Shown in pieces: positions 1-6,163 of a stretch of DNA of 9,272 nt. Every line of letters starts with the position of its first letter. Position 1 is the first letter of the stretch. The notes beneath the pieces are model-generated. The model was not told the DNA's origin, made no database searches, and saw only the letters and a program-made list of their open reading frames with translations. The position numbers and the translations under genes are program-made. The stretch spans positions 1-9,272 of the forward strand of contig DAOUKH010000103.1 of assembly GCA_034421515.1 (NCBI GenBank), in the 5' to 3' direction. Source of the stretch: DAOUKH01 sp034421515 (GTDB taxonomy: Bacteria; Chloroflexota; Dehalococcoidia; SHYB01).

Positions 1-2
1 TC

Positions 3-350
3 TACGTGGCGGCAAAGATCACCGAGGAGCAGTTGGACCTTCAGCGGAAGTTCATCACCGAGCGGCTGGAGAGCTTGAGGGCAAAGGTGGACGACTACCG
101 GGCCAGGGAGGCCGGTGGCGCCACGAAGCGGGAACTGACGGAGGCGGTGCTGGCGTGGGCAAGCAGCGTTGGCGAGGGTCTCGACAAGCTGAGCCCCGAG
201 CAGCGTAAAGAGGTCCTCGGTATGGTCGTGGAGGAGGTCACGGTGGACCGGGAGAACAACCTGGACATCACCCTGGCCATACCCTTAGAAGAAGAAGGGG
301 AGTCAGTGGCGATTGCATCGCAACCATCCCCAAAGTGGGGAGAGGCTTAA
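3..350 (+). CDS. C-terminal part of a large serine recombinase (5' truncated by window edge)
   Basis: The reading frame is open from the left edge (first full codon TAC at 3) to TAA at 348-350, so only about the last 115 residues are visible. The fragment begins with a charged, heptad-like helix (QLDLQRKFITERLESLRAKV, about residues 10-29), as found in the coiled-coil region of large serine recombinases. It then shows an LSPEQRKEVL...VVEEVTVDR...ITLAIPL pattern, which I recognise from the extreme C-terminus of resolvase/recombinase-zinc-ribbon proteins. These enzymes cut and rejoin DNA at attachment sites of phages or integrative elements. The catalytic resolvase domain and zinc ribbon lie outside the window, so function rests on the tail alone. 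The GTG at 6 is probably not the true start. The last 23 codons (279-347) use A/T-ending codons far more than the rest, and the tail SQPSPKWGEA overlaps a small hairpin repeat, so the natural stop may have been lost. It converges on the crotonase gene with a 55-nt gap. Confidence 0.6.
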   Translation, partial: YVAAKITEEQLDLQRKFITERLESLRAKVDDYRAREAGGATKRELTEAVLAWASSVGEGLDKLSPEQRKEVLGMVVEEVTVDRENNLDITLAIPLEEEGESVAIASQPSPKWGEA

Positions 351-383
351 GGTGGCCCCCGGAGGGGAGAGGCCGGAGGGCAG
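327..383. repeat. Pair of small G-rich hairpins with a 10-bp direct repeat (REP-like)
   Basis: GGGGAGAGGC occurs at 337-346 and again at 364-373, a 27-nt offset. Each copy is preceded by a complementary C run: TCCCC (327-331) pairs with GGGGA (337-341) across AAAGT, and CCCC (357-360) pairs with GGGG (364-367) across GGA. The 3' flanks (TTAAGG and CGGAGG) are also similar. The unit overlaps the end of the recombinase frame and extends into the gap before the crotonase. It resembles the short intergenic palindromic repeats of many high-GC genomes. No T-run follows on either strand, so it is not a standard terminator. Its family and copy number cannot be judged from one window. Confidence 0.45.
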
Positions 384-405
384 GGCGCCAACGCGGTCGC
401 GGCGT

Positions 406-1212
406 CTATCCTTTGTAGTCGGGCTTGCGCCGCTCCAGGAAGGAGATCTGGCCTTCGTAGGCGTCGGGAATGACCCGCTGCATGGCTCCCAGCACCCGGG
501 CGTACTGCAGGACCATGTTGCGGGGCACGTCGCCGGTGACGGAGGCCATTTCTTTCTGGACGCGGAGCACCTGAGGAGGGAGCTCGCTCAACTTCCGGGC
601 GTACTCCTCGGCCACCGGCAGCACCTGGTCCTTGGGAACGATCTTGTTCACCAGGCCGATCCGCCAGGCATCCTGCGCGTCCATCATCTCCCCGGTCAGC
701 AGCAGCTCCATGGCGATGGCGTAGGGAATCTGCATGGTGACGCGGGTGTTCGCCCCGCCGGCCAGGCCGCGCAGCACTTCGGCGAAGCCGAACTTGGCGT
801 CCTCCGAAGCGACGCGGATGTCGGTCATGCAGAGAAGGATTTCCAGCCCCGCCGCCAGGCAATAGCCGTTGACCGCGGCGATGACGGGCTTCCACATGTG
901 CAGCTCGAAGGTCTCGTGGAGGACGGCGGGATAACCGAGGGGTGGCGTGTGGGGGTACCAGACCCGCTCGAAGATCTCGAGGTGGTCGAGCTCGTCCGCC
1001 GACTGCACCATCCGCTTGAGGTCGCCGCCTACGGAGAAGGCCTTGCTCCCCTCGCCGGTGATGAGGGCCACGCTAGCCTGCCGGTCGTCGCGGAAGTCTT
1101 TGAAGACGTGGTAGAGGTCCTGGTACATCTCCGGCGAGAACGGATTGACCTCATTGCGGCCGTTGATGGTGATGTAGGCGATCTTGTCTTTCTTCTCGTA
1201 TTCGATAGGCAC
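406..1212 (-). CDS. Enoyl-CoA hydratase/isomerase (crotonase) family protein
   Basis: This 268-residue protein has the usual crotonase length (about 255-275). Crotonases bind acyl-CoA and stabilise an enolate in an oxyanion hole, catalysing hydration, dehydration, isomerisation or C-C bond cleavage in the cytoplasm. Visible features are FSVGGDL at 59-65 (first oxyanion-hole segment), KPVIAAVNGYCLAAGLE at 108-124 and FGFAEVLRGLAGGANTR at 141-157 (second oxyanion segment and signature). Both positions that carry the catalytic glutamates of classical hydratases are Glu here (E124 and E145), which favours a hydratase or dehydratase over members that lost one. The start is GTG at 1212-1210. It is supported by AAGGTGG six nucleotides upstream, and the conserved N-terminal strand begins immediately. 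The gene lies 116 nt downstream of the tandem CoA-transferase on the same strand, with its own promoter candidate in that gap. The pairing parallels CaiB/CaiD of carnitine metabolism, but the substrate is unknown. Confidence 0.9.
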   Translation of the reverse strand: MPIEYEKKDKIAYITINGRNEVNPFSPEMYQDLYHVFKDFRDDRQASVALITGEGSKAFSVGGDLKRMVQSADELDHLEIFERVWYPHTPPLGYPAVLHETFELHMWKPVIAAVNGYCLAAGLEILLCMTDIRVASEDAKFGFAEVLRGLAGGANTRVTMQIPYAIAMELLLTGEMMDAQDAWRIGLVNKIVPKDQVLPVAEEYARKLSELPPQVLRVQKEMASVTGDVPRNMVLQYARVLGAMQRVIPDAYEGQISFLERRKPDYKG

Positions 1213-1218
1213 GCGTTG

Positions 1219-1225
1219 CCACCTT
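1219..1225 (-). promoter_or_regulatory. Ribosome binding site of the crotonase gene
   Basis: On the minus strand AAGGTGG ends six nucleotides before the GTG at 1212. It differs from AAGGAGG at one base. It supports the GTG start, since no ATG near the N-terminus would preserve the conserved first strand of the fold. Confidence 0.6.
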
Positions 1226-1271
1226 TCCGCTAAGCCGCCGCTTCTTCGTCCCGCCGAGCCTGAACCCCCGC

Positions 1272-1301
1272 CTTATATGTCGGGCATGCGGAGCGTGTCA
1301 A
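1272..1301 (-). promoter_or_regulatory. Sigma-70-type promoter for the crotonase gene
   Basis: On the minus strand a perfect -35 hexamer TTGACA (1301-1296) is followed after 18 nt by TATAAG (1277-1272), five of six matches to the -10 consensus. The predicted transcript would start near 1265, giving a leader of about 50 nt before the GTG at 1212. The site lies in the 116-nt gap between the CoA-transferase stop and the crotonase start, where a promoter is plausible. The match is strong for such a GC-rich region. Transcription start not verified. Confidence 0.6.
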
Positions 1302-1328
1302 GGCAGGCGCTCGTGAAGGGTTGCGCGC

Positions 1329-3773
1329 TCATTGGTGCCGGGGCTCCGTGACGATAACGTTCACCGCCAGCAGTTGCTCGACACGCCGGGCCGATATGCC
1401 GAGGAGCTCGATGACGTCGCCGAGGTGATGGTTGAAGAGCGGTGCGGGCTCTTGCGGCTCCGGGGTGAAGGGACGCCAGCCGAACCCGGCGAAGGGGCTG
1501 GGGGGAGCCTGCGGATGCTCGTCGAACTCGAAGTAGCCTCGCTCCCGCAGATGCGGCGAGTGGAGCAGGTCCGCCGAACTCAACACGGCGACGGCTGGGA
1601 CGCGGGAGGCCTGGAGCCGTTCCTGGAGATCGAAGCGGTCCTGGGGTGCGGTCCACTCGGCGAGGCGACGATGGAGGTCTTCCCGCCGTTCCCACCGCGT
1701 TCCCGAATCGCCCCAACGCTCGTCTTGGGCCCACGAGGGACTGCCCATCGCGTCGCGCAGCGCCTCCCACTGCTCGCCGTTTTCGACGGCAATGGCGATC
1801 CAGGCGTCTTTGCCGGCGCAGGGGAAGCAGCCGTGGGGCACCATGGCCTCGATGTCGTTGCCTTGCCTCTCCGGAACGGCGGTGCCCGACGCTGCCGCGA
1901 TCAGCTCCCCGCCGATGACGTGTTCCATCCCTTCGAGCATGGAGAGGTCGATCTGTTCGCCCATTCCCGTCTCGCGGCGGCGGTAGACGGCCATCAAGAC
2001 GGCCCAGGCGAGGTAGAGGCCGGCGATGGGGTCGGGGACGAAGTTGCCAGGGCGCAGCGGTGGACCGCCTGGGTAGCCGGTCAGCCAGGCGATGCCGGAG
2101 GCCGCGTCGATGGCAGGGCCGGCGGCGCTCCAGGAGGCCGCCGGGCCGGTGGAGCCGTAACCCGAAACCGTGGCGTAGATGATGTCCGGCCTTGTCTTTG
2201 CAAGGGTGTCGTAGTCGAGGCCGAGGTTGTTCATGACCCGCGTTGAGAAGTTGCTCACGATGACGTCGCTCAGCGACGCTATTTCGAGAAGGACTTTTCT
2301 CCCCTGCTCCGACGAGAGGTCGATGGCGACGCTTCGCTTGCCCCGGTTCACCTCGTTGAACCAGAGCACGCGGTTGTAGGACTCGTCCGGGGTGCCGGCC
2401 TTGGGAGGTGGCGTGATCCGCCGTCCCTCCCGCAGCTCCGAGATCCAGGGGCGCTCGACCTTGATGACCTCGGCGCCCAGGCTCGCCAGCGCCAGCGTGC
2501 CGAACGGCCCGGCGACATTGTTCGTGAGGTCGAGAATGCGCAGCCGGCTCAGCGGCTGCACGGACTGGGGCTGACGCTCCGGTGCGGGCGTGGTCTTCGC
2601 GGCGGCCGGCGGAGTCACGTCGACTTGCGAACCGCCCAGGAGTTGGTCGAACACCGGGGCGTTGTGCTCGCCGAGGGCCGGCGCCGGCCCGACCTGCCAG
2701 GTGAGGTTCTTGCACCGGACCGGGGCGCCGAGGGCCGGAACGCCGCCAAGGCCGAGATGCGAAACGGTTTGGAAGAACTCCCGGGCGGCGTGTTGAGGGT
2801 TCGCCAAGACCTCGTCGAGCGTGAGCACCGGCGCCACGGCGATATTGAGCTCCTGCGCCTGCTGGGTGACTTCTTCGCGAGTCCGCGGCAGCGTCCAGGC
2901 TTCGATTGCCGCGTCGATCTCGCCGGCGTGCGGGCCGGGCTCGCGCCACAGGTCCGGGGAGCCCAATTCCGGCCGCTCGACGAGGAGCCCGATCATGTCC
3001 TGGTTGTGCCCTGTGCCGAACCATTGGTAGCCGTCGCTGCACCTGAGGATGTTGCCGGAGTAGGCGTTGCGCACGATCGACTGGGCCACACGGGCCCCGA
3101 CGCGCGTCTGCGTCTGGTCGAAGTGATGGACCCAAGCCGGGCCCCCGCTGAGGAACATGCCGACCGCCTCTTGGACCGAGACGTCGACATGGCGGCCCGT
3201 CCCGGTCGCCTGGCGGAGACAGAGGGCGGCGGTGGTGGCCAAGACGGCCTGGAGCCCGCCAGCGTGGGAGGCGAGGTAGGCGCCCGGCTTGATGGGTTCC
3301 CGGTCCGGCTCGCCGGTGATGTAGAGCGCCCCTCCGGCGGCCATCATTCCCAACTCGGTGGCCTTGTGCCCACGCATGGGCCCGCTCTGCCCGAACGGCG
3401 TGACCGAGGTGAGAATGACGTCCGGCCTTACTTCGCGCAGCGACGAGTACCCCAGGCCCATCTCGTCGAGGTCGCCGGGTGGCAAGTCTTCGATGACCAA
3501 GTCGGCGAGGGAGGCGAGTGCCAGGACCGACCGCCTGCCCGCGGCCGAGCCCAGGTCGAGGGCGATGCCCTGCTTTCCGCCATTGAGGTGCCAAAAGTAG
3601 GCGCTCCGGTCCGGCCCCGGCCGGTCTTGGAGAAAGGGCGGGAGGCCGCGCGTGGCGCTGGGGCGCCGCGGGTCCTCGACCTTGATGACCTCGGCGCCGT
3701 AGCCGGAGAGGAGGCGGGCGCAGAACTCGCCGGCGATGCCGCGGCTGAGGTCGAGCACACGGACGCCGTGCAT
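1329..3773 (-). CDS. Tandem-domain family III (CaiB/BaiF) CoA-transferase, first domain lacking the catalytic Asp
   Basis: The protein has 814 residues, about twice a normal family III CoA-transferase (about 400), and consists of two homologous domains (about 1-380 and 408-790) joined by a Pro/Ala-rich linker (about 386-407). Each repeats the family landmarks: the N-terminal LDL...AG...GAEVIKVE segment (7-33; 414-440), a VTPFGQSGP / VSGYGSTGP loop (124-132; 536-544) and a TGxGxxxDxS segment (190-199; 602-611). In formyl-CoA transferase and CaiB, Asp169 forms the acyl and CoA intermediates. Gapless alignment of the halves puts D581 at that position in domain 2 but S169 in domain 1. Activity, if any, should therefore reside in domain 2, with domain 1 structural or binding. 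The best-known tandem member is the DMSP-cleaving CoA-transferase DddD (about 830-840 residues), but I cannot assign that substrate. Racemase activity is also possible. The ATG at 3773 was chosen because the family N-terminus (MHGVRVLDLSRG) starts there. It lies 4 nt after the dehydrogenase stop with no clear Shine-Dalgarno, suggesting translational coupling. Confidence 0.88.
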   Translation of the reverse strand: MHGVRVLDLSRGIAGEFCARLLSGYGAEVIKVEDPRRPSATRGLPPFLQDRPGPDRSAYFWHLNGGKQGIALDLGSAAGRRSVLALASLADLVIEDLPPGDLDEMGLGYSSLREVRPDVILTSVTPFGQSGPMRGHKATELGMMAAGGALYITGEPDREPIKPGAYLASHAGGLQAVLATTAALCLRQATGTGRHVDVSVQEAVGMFLSGGPAWVHHFDQTQTRVGARVAQSIVRNAYSGNILRCSDGYQWFGTGHNQDMIGLLVERPELGSPDLWREPGPHAGEIDAAIEAWTLPRTREEVTQQAQELNIAVAPVLTLDEVLANPQHAAREFFQTVSHLGLGGVPALGAPVRCKNLTWQVGPAPALGEHNAPVFDQLLGGSQVDVTPPAAAKTTPAPERQPQSVQPLSRLRILDLTNNVAGPFGTLALASLGAEVIKVERPWISELREGRRITPPPKAGTPDESYNRVLWFNEVNRGKRSVAIDLSSEQGRKVLLEIASLSDVIVSNFSTRVMNNLGLDYDTLAKTRPDIIYATVSGYGSTGPAASWSAAGPAIDAASGIAWLTGYPGGPPLRPGNFVPDPIAGLYLAWAVLMAVYRRRETGMGEQIDLSMLEGMEHVIGGELIAAASGTAVPERQGNDIEAMVPHGCFPCAGKDAWIAIAVENGEQWEALRDAMGSPSWAQDERWGDSGTRWERREDLHRRLAEWTAPQDRFDLQERLQASRVPAVAVLSSADLLHSPHLRERGYFEFDEHPQAPPSPFAGFGWRPFTPEPQEPAPLFNHHLGDVIELLGISARRVEQLLAVNVIVTEPRHQ

Positions 3774-3777
3774 CGTG

Positions 3778-4899
3778 CTAGGGGGCGAGGTAGGCGCGGA
3801 TGACCTCGGCCTTGCCCGCCGCCCAATCGGCCTGCCCGAATGCGTGATTGATGTCCGCGAGGTCGAAGGTGTGGGAGGCAAGGCGTTCGAAGGGGTAGCG
3901 TTCGCGGTTCTTCACCAGGAAATCGAGCACCTTGGGAATCATGGAGGGGTGAGAGCCGGCGGAGCCGACGATGCGCTTGTTCTGGAGGATGGTCGAAGGG
4001 TCGAAGGGGACGGTGCGCCCCCAGATCATGTTGCCGATCTCCAGAAACGTCCCGCCGCGGCGCAGCATCGCCACGCCTTCCGGCAGCAGCTCTGCCTTGC
4101 CGACCAGCTCGACGACGAGGTCGGCTCCCAGGCCGCCGGCCAACCCGCGGACGTGCTCGATCCGCTCTTCGTCCGAGGGGAAGTCGTCGACCTTGACGGT
4201 GTGGTCCGCGCCAAACTCGGCGGCCATCGTCAGGCGGTGCTCCAGCATGTCGAGCACGATGATCGGGTGCGCGCCGAGGTCCTTGGCGAAGGCCGTGGCC
4301 GAGATGCCCAGCGCGCCGGCTCCCTGGATCACCACCGATTCGCCTTCGGTGACGCCGACCGTCGTCAGGCCTTGCAGCACGGCGGCCATCGCGCAGTTGA
4401 CCGGGGCCAGAACCTCGTCCGACAACTCCGGCGGCGCCTTGAAGGCGAAATGGTTGGGCGGAAGGTAGAAGTAGTCGGCGAAGGTGCCGGTGAAGTGCGG
4501 CCACTCGCCGGCGGGCAGGGCGCCGCGCCGGTTGGGGCAGATGTTGTACTCCCCGCGTACGCAGATCGGGCAGCGGAAGCAGGGGAAGTGGATGCTGTAG
4601 CAGATGCGGTCGCCTTCCTTCAGGGGCTGCCCCATGGCGTCCGTCGTCACGCCCTTGCCGAGACCATAGACGGCGCCGGTCATCTCGTGCCCTTGGGCGA
4701 GACCCGGCGCTTGCGGGCTGTTGAAGCTTGGAGAGGAACTCTGCGAGAGCTCACCGCGCCAGGCGTGGAGGTCGGAGCCGCAGATCCCGGCAAGGGCGAC
4801 CTTGACGACCATCGCGCCGGGTTCCGGGTCGGGGACGGGATGCTCCTCGAGGTCGTAGCCCTCGCCGTAGCCCCGCAGGACGGCGACTCGTCCCTTCAT
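3778..4899 (-). CDS. Zinc-dependent alcohol dehydrogenase (MDR superfamily), likely NAD-dependent
   Basis: This 373-residue medium-chain dehydrogenase oxidises an alcohol or reduces a carbonyl using catalytic zinc and a nicotinamide cofactor in the cytoplasm. Expected ligands are present: C40 in GICGSDLH and H71-E72 in GHE, with C169 (VNCAMA) placed as the third catalytic ligand. C107, C110, C113 and C121 form the four-cysteine structural zinc lobe. The Rossmann motif GAGALG (193-198) is followed by D217 at the end of the second strand, which favours NAD over NADP. Compared with typical members, the stretch between C40 and H71 is about ten residues longer and contains a Ser/Pro-rich segment (51-64) that may shape the substrate entrance. 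The substrate is not predictable. The gene follows the amidohydrolase by 62 nt and precedes the CoA-transferase by 4 nt, so the three are probably co-transcribed. The start is ATG, with a strong GAGGAG six nucleotides upstream. Confidence 0.92.
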   Translation of the reverse strand: MKGRVAVLRGYGEGYDLEEHPVPDPEPGAMVVKVALAGICGSDLHAWRGELSQSSSPSFNSPQAPGLAQGHEMTGAVYGLGKGVTTDAMGQPLKEGDRICYSIHFPCFRCPICVRGEYNICPNRRGALPAGEWPHFTGTFADYFYLPPNHFAFKAPPELSDEVLAPVNCAMAAVLQGLTTVGVTEGESVVIQGAGALGISATAFAKDLGAHPIIVLDMLEHRLTMAAEFGADHTVKVDDFPSDEERIEHVRGLAGGLGADLVVELVGKAELLPEGVAMLRRGGTFLEIGNMIWGRTVPFDPSTILQNKRIVGSAGSHPSMIPKVLDFLVKNRERYPFERLASHTFDLADINHAFGQADWAAGKAEVIRAYLAP

Positions 4900-4905
4900 C
4901 GCTTA

Positions 4906-4911
4906 CTCCTC
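4906..4911 (-). promoter_or_regulatory. Ribosome binding site of the alcohol dehydrogenase gene
   Basis: GAGGAG on the minus strand is separated by six nucleotides from the ATG at 4899. It is the clearest Shine-Dalgarno in the window and fixes this start. It contrasts with the downstream CoA-transferase, which has none visible. Confidence 0.75.
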
Positions 4912-4961
4912 AGGCAGGCGCGCGAACGGCGAGCGCCGGATGCATCAGGCCGCGCAGACGA

Positions 4962-6092
4962 TCAGGAGAGATTGTAGTAGCGCGAGCAGTTGTCCCAGAG
5001 GAACTTGCGCTTGGTGTCGTCGGGGAACGGCATCTCCAGGAACCGGTCCACCGCTTCCGGGAACTTGGAGTCGAGGTGGGGGTAGTCGGTGGAGAAGAGG
5101 ACGTTGTCGTCGCCGACCCAATCGACCATGTACTTCGCCGGCTCTTCGTCGCACTCCACCGACGTGTAGCACTGGCGCTTGAAGTACTCGATGGCGCTGA
5201 GCTCGAGGTCGAGATGAAGGAAGCTGGCGTAGGAGCCCGGTTCGAGGTGCTCATTCAACCGCCACAACATCCAGGGCACCCACGAGCAGTTCGCTTCGAG
5301 GAAGGCGACCGTGAGGTTGGGGAAGCGGTCGAGGACGCCGCCGCCGATCATGCTCACCATCGCGATCATCATGCCCATGGGGTGCGAGCAGGTGTGGTAG
5401 AGGGCCGAACTCTCGAAGTTGTTGCCGATCTGCGGCAGCCGGATGCGCCCGCCCTCGTGGAATCCCAGGGGAACGCCGAGGTCTTGGATTTCGGCCCAGA
5501 GCGGGTCGTAGTAGGGGTCGTGCCAGTTCCGCCCCGCCACCGCGTTCGGCCGCAGGAAGACGCCTCTGAACCCGAACTCCTTCACGCAGCGCCGGACTTC
5601 CTGGACCGCCGACTCGACGTCGTGCACCGAGAGCATCGCCGCGCCGTACATCCGTTTCGGGTCGGCTTGACAGAACTCGTGGAGCCAATCGTTGTAGGCG
5701 GCGGCGATGGCGGCGCCGAGGGCGGGGTCGAGGCCGTCCATGGCCAGCGGCATGAGCCCGCGGCTAGGGTATAAAACGGCGACGTCCAGCCCCTCCTCGT
5801 CCATGGCGTCGAGCTGGGACTTGGCGTCCCACGACCGCGAGATGGCGTGCTTGTATTGCTCCGCCTGCATCGCTTCCGCCTGCTCGCGCTGGTAAATGTT
5901 GTCGGCGGACCGATGGCCCGAGGGGACGGGGATAAGCCGGCCCTCGACCTCGACGGTCATGTCCCGCGGCTCCGTTGTTTGGCAACGCGGCGCCCGGTCG
6001 CGGAATGCGGGGTCGATGTAGCGCTCCCAGAGGTCGGGAGGCTCCAGCACGTGCATGTCCGAATCGAAGACTTGGAAACCGCCCTTCGCCAT
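4962..6092 (-). CDS. Amidohydrolase 2 (ACMSD/COG2159-type) metal-dependent hydrolase or decarboxylase
   Basis: This 376-residue TIM-barrel protein belongs to the Amidohydro_2 group, which includes ACMSD, gamma-resorcylate decarboxylase and 5-carboxyvanillate decarboxylase, as well as hydratases and hydrolases. Candidate metal and active-site residues from the ATG at 6092 are D12 and H14 (FDSDMHVLEP, strand 1), H212 (LGFHEGG), H237 (HTCSHP), E266 (FLEAN) and D336 (STDYPH, strand 8). The usual HxH of strand 1 is here D-M-H. The decarboxylase branch often has an acidic residue at that spot, so decarboxylation of a carboxylic acid is a reasonable guess but not proven. No signal peptide is seen, so it is probably cytoplasmic. 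A longer frame begins with TTG at 6098, but the ATG is preferred because GGGGGG lies six nucleotides before it and directly abuts the TTG. It is the first gene of the minus-strand operon, transcribed from the divergent region and followed by the dehydrogenase after 62 nt. Confidence 0.88.
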   Translation of the reverse strand: MAKGGFQVFDSDMHVLEPPDLWERYIDPAFRDRAPRCQTTEPRDMTVEVEGRLIPVPSGHRSADNIYQREQAEAMQAEQYKHAISRSWDAKSQLDAMDEEGLDVAVLYPSRGLMPLAMDGLDPALGAAIAAAYNDWLHEFCQADPKRMYGAAMLSVHDVESAVQEVRRCVKEFGFRGVFLRPNAVAGRNWHDPYYDPLWAEIQDLGVPLGFHEGGRIRLPQIGNNFESSALYHTCSHPMGMMIAMVSMIGGGVLDRFPNLTVAFLEANCSWVPWMLWRLNEHLEPGSYASFLHLDLELSAIEYFKRQCYTSVECDEEPAKYMVDWVGDDNVLFSTDYPHLDSKFPEAVDRFLEMPFPDDTKRKFLWDNCSRYYNLS

Positions 6093-6098
6093 GCCCAA

Positions 6099-6104
6099 CC
6101 CCCC
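6099..6104 (-). promoter_or_regulatory. Probable ribosome binding site of the amidohydrolase gene
   Basis: A run of six G on the minus strand ends six nucleotides before the ATG at 6092. Spacing favours that ATG over the TTG at 6098, which the run abuts. The motif is G-rich rather than a true AGGAGG. An AGAGGGG lies further upstream (6119-6113) and partly within a predicted stem. Confidence 0.4.
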
Positions 6105-6114
6105 GTGCTTCGCC

Positions 6115-6148
6115 CCTCTTGGGTCGGCGAGACCGCCCGCTCAAGAGG
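6115..6148. repeat. Inverted repeat with a one-sided bulge in the amidohydrolase leader
   Basis: CCTCTTG (6115-6121) is the exact complement of CAAGAGG (6142-6148). Directly inside the left arm, GGTC (6122-6125) pairs with GACC (6131-6134) across a five-base loop, leaving seven unpaired bases (6135-6141) on one side. In the amidohydrolase transcript this would be a bulged stem-loop just upstream of the start. No T-run follows, so it is not an intrinsic terminator. Confidence 0.4.
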
Positions 6149-6163
6149 TCGACGAATACCTGC

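Noticed and set aside
351..405. Bidirectional intrinsic terminator between the converging recombinase and crotonase genes
   Set aside because: Only short G/C hairpins are present, with no T-run on either strand, so a terminator cannot be supported.
1273..3594. 773-codon open frame on the minus strand within the CoA-transferase gene
   Set aside because: It is in another frame of the same strand, is extremely Arg/Pro/Gly/His-rich, shows no recognisable motif, and coincides with a gene with clear domain structure. It is a high-GC shadow.
1329..3773. Assignment as the DMSP-cleaving enzyme DddD
   Set aside because: Length and tandem layout fit, but no DMSP transporter or dddB/dddC-like neighbours are visible, and general family III motifs cannot tell substrates apart.
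2625..3803. 392-codon plus-strand open frame opposite the CoA-transferase, with similar ones at 1332-2246, 3736-4977 and 5076-5774
   Set aside because: These antisense frames mirror codon bias of the real minus-strand genes, have unnatural composition and no motifs, and lack supporting ribosome sites.
3774..3881. Longer N-terminus of the CoA-transferase starting inside the dehydrogenase gene
   Set aside because: The extra 36 residues are Ser/Pro/Arg-rich and unlike the family, whereas the family N-terminus begins exactly at the ATG at 3773.
4917..4937. GGCGC/GCGCC inverted repeat between amidohydrolase and dehydrogenase genes
   Set aside because: Five-base GC arms are expected by chance in such DNA, there is no T-run, and it lies just upstream of a strong ribosome site. 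It is not called as terminator or attenuator.
6093..6098. TTG start of the amidohydrolase two codons upstream
   Set aside because: The only nearby G-rich ribosome site directly abuts the TTG but has normal six-nucleotide spacing to the ATG at 6092.
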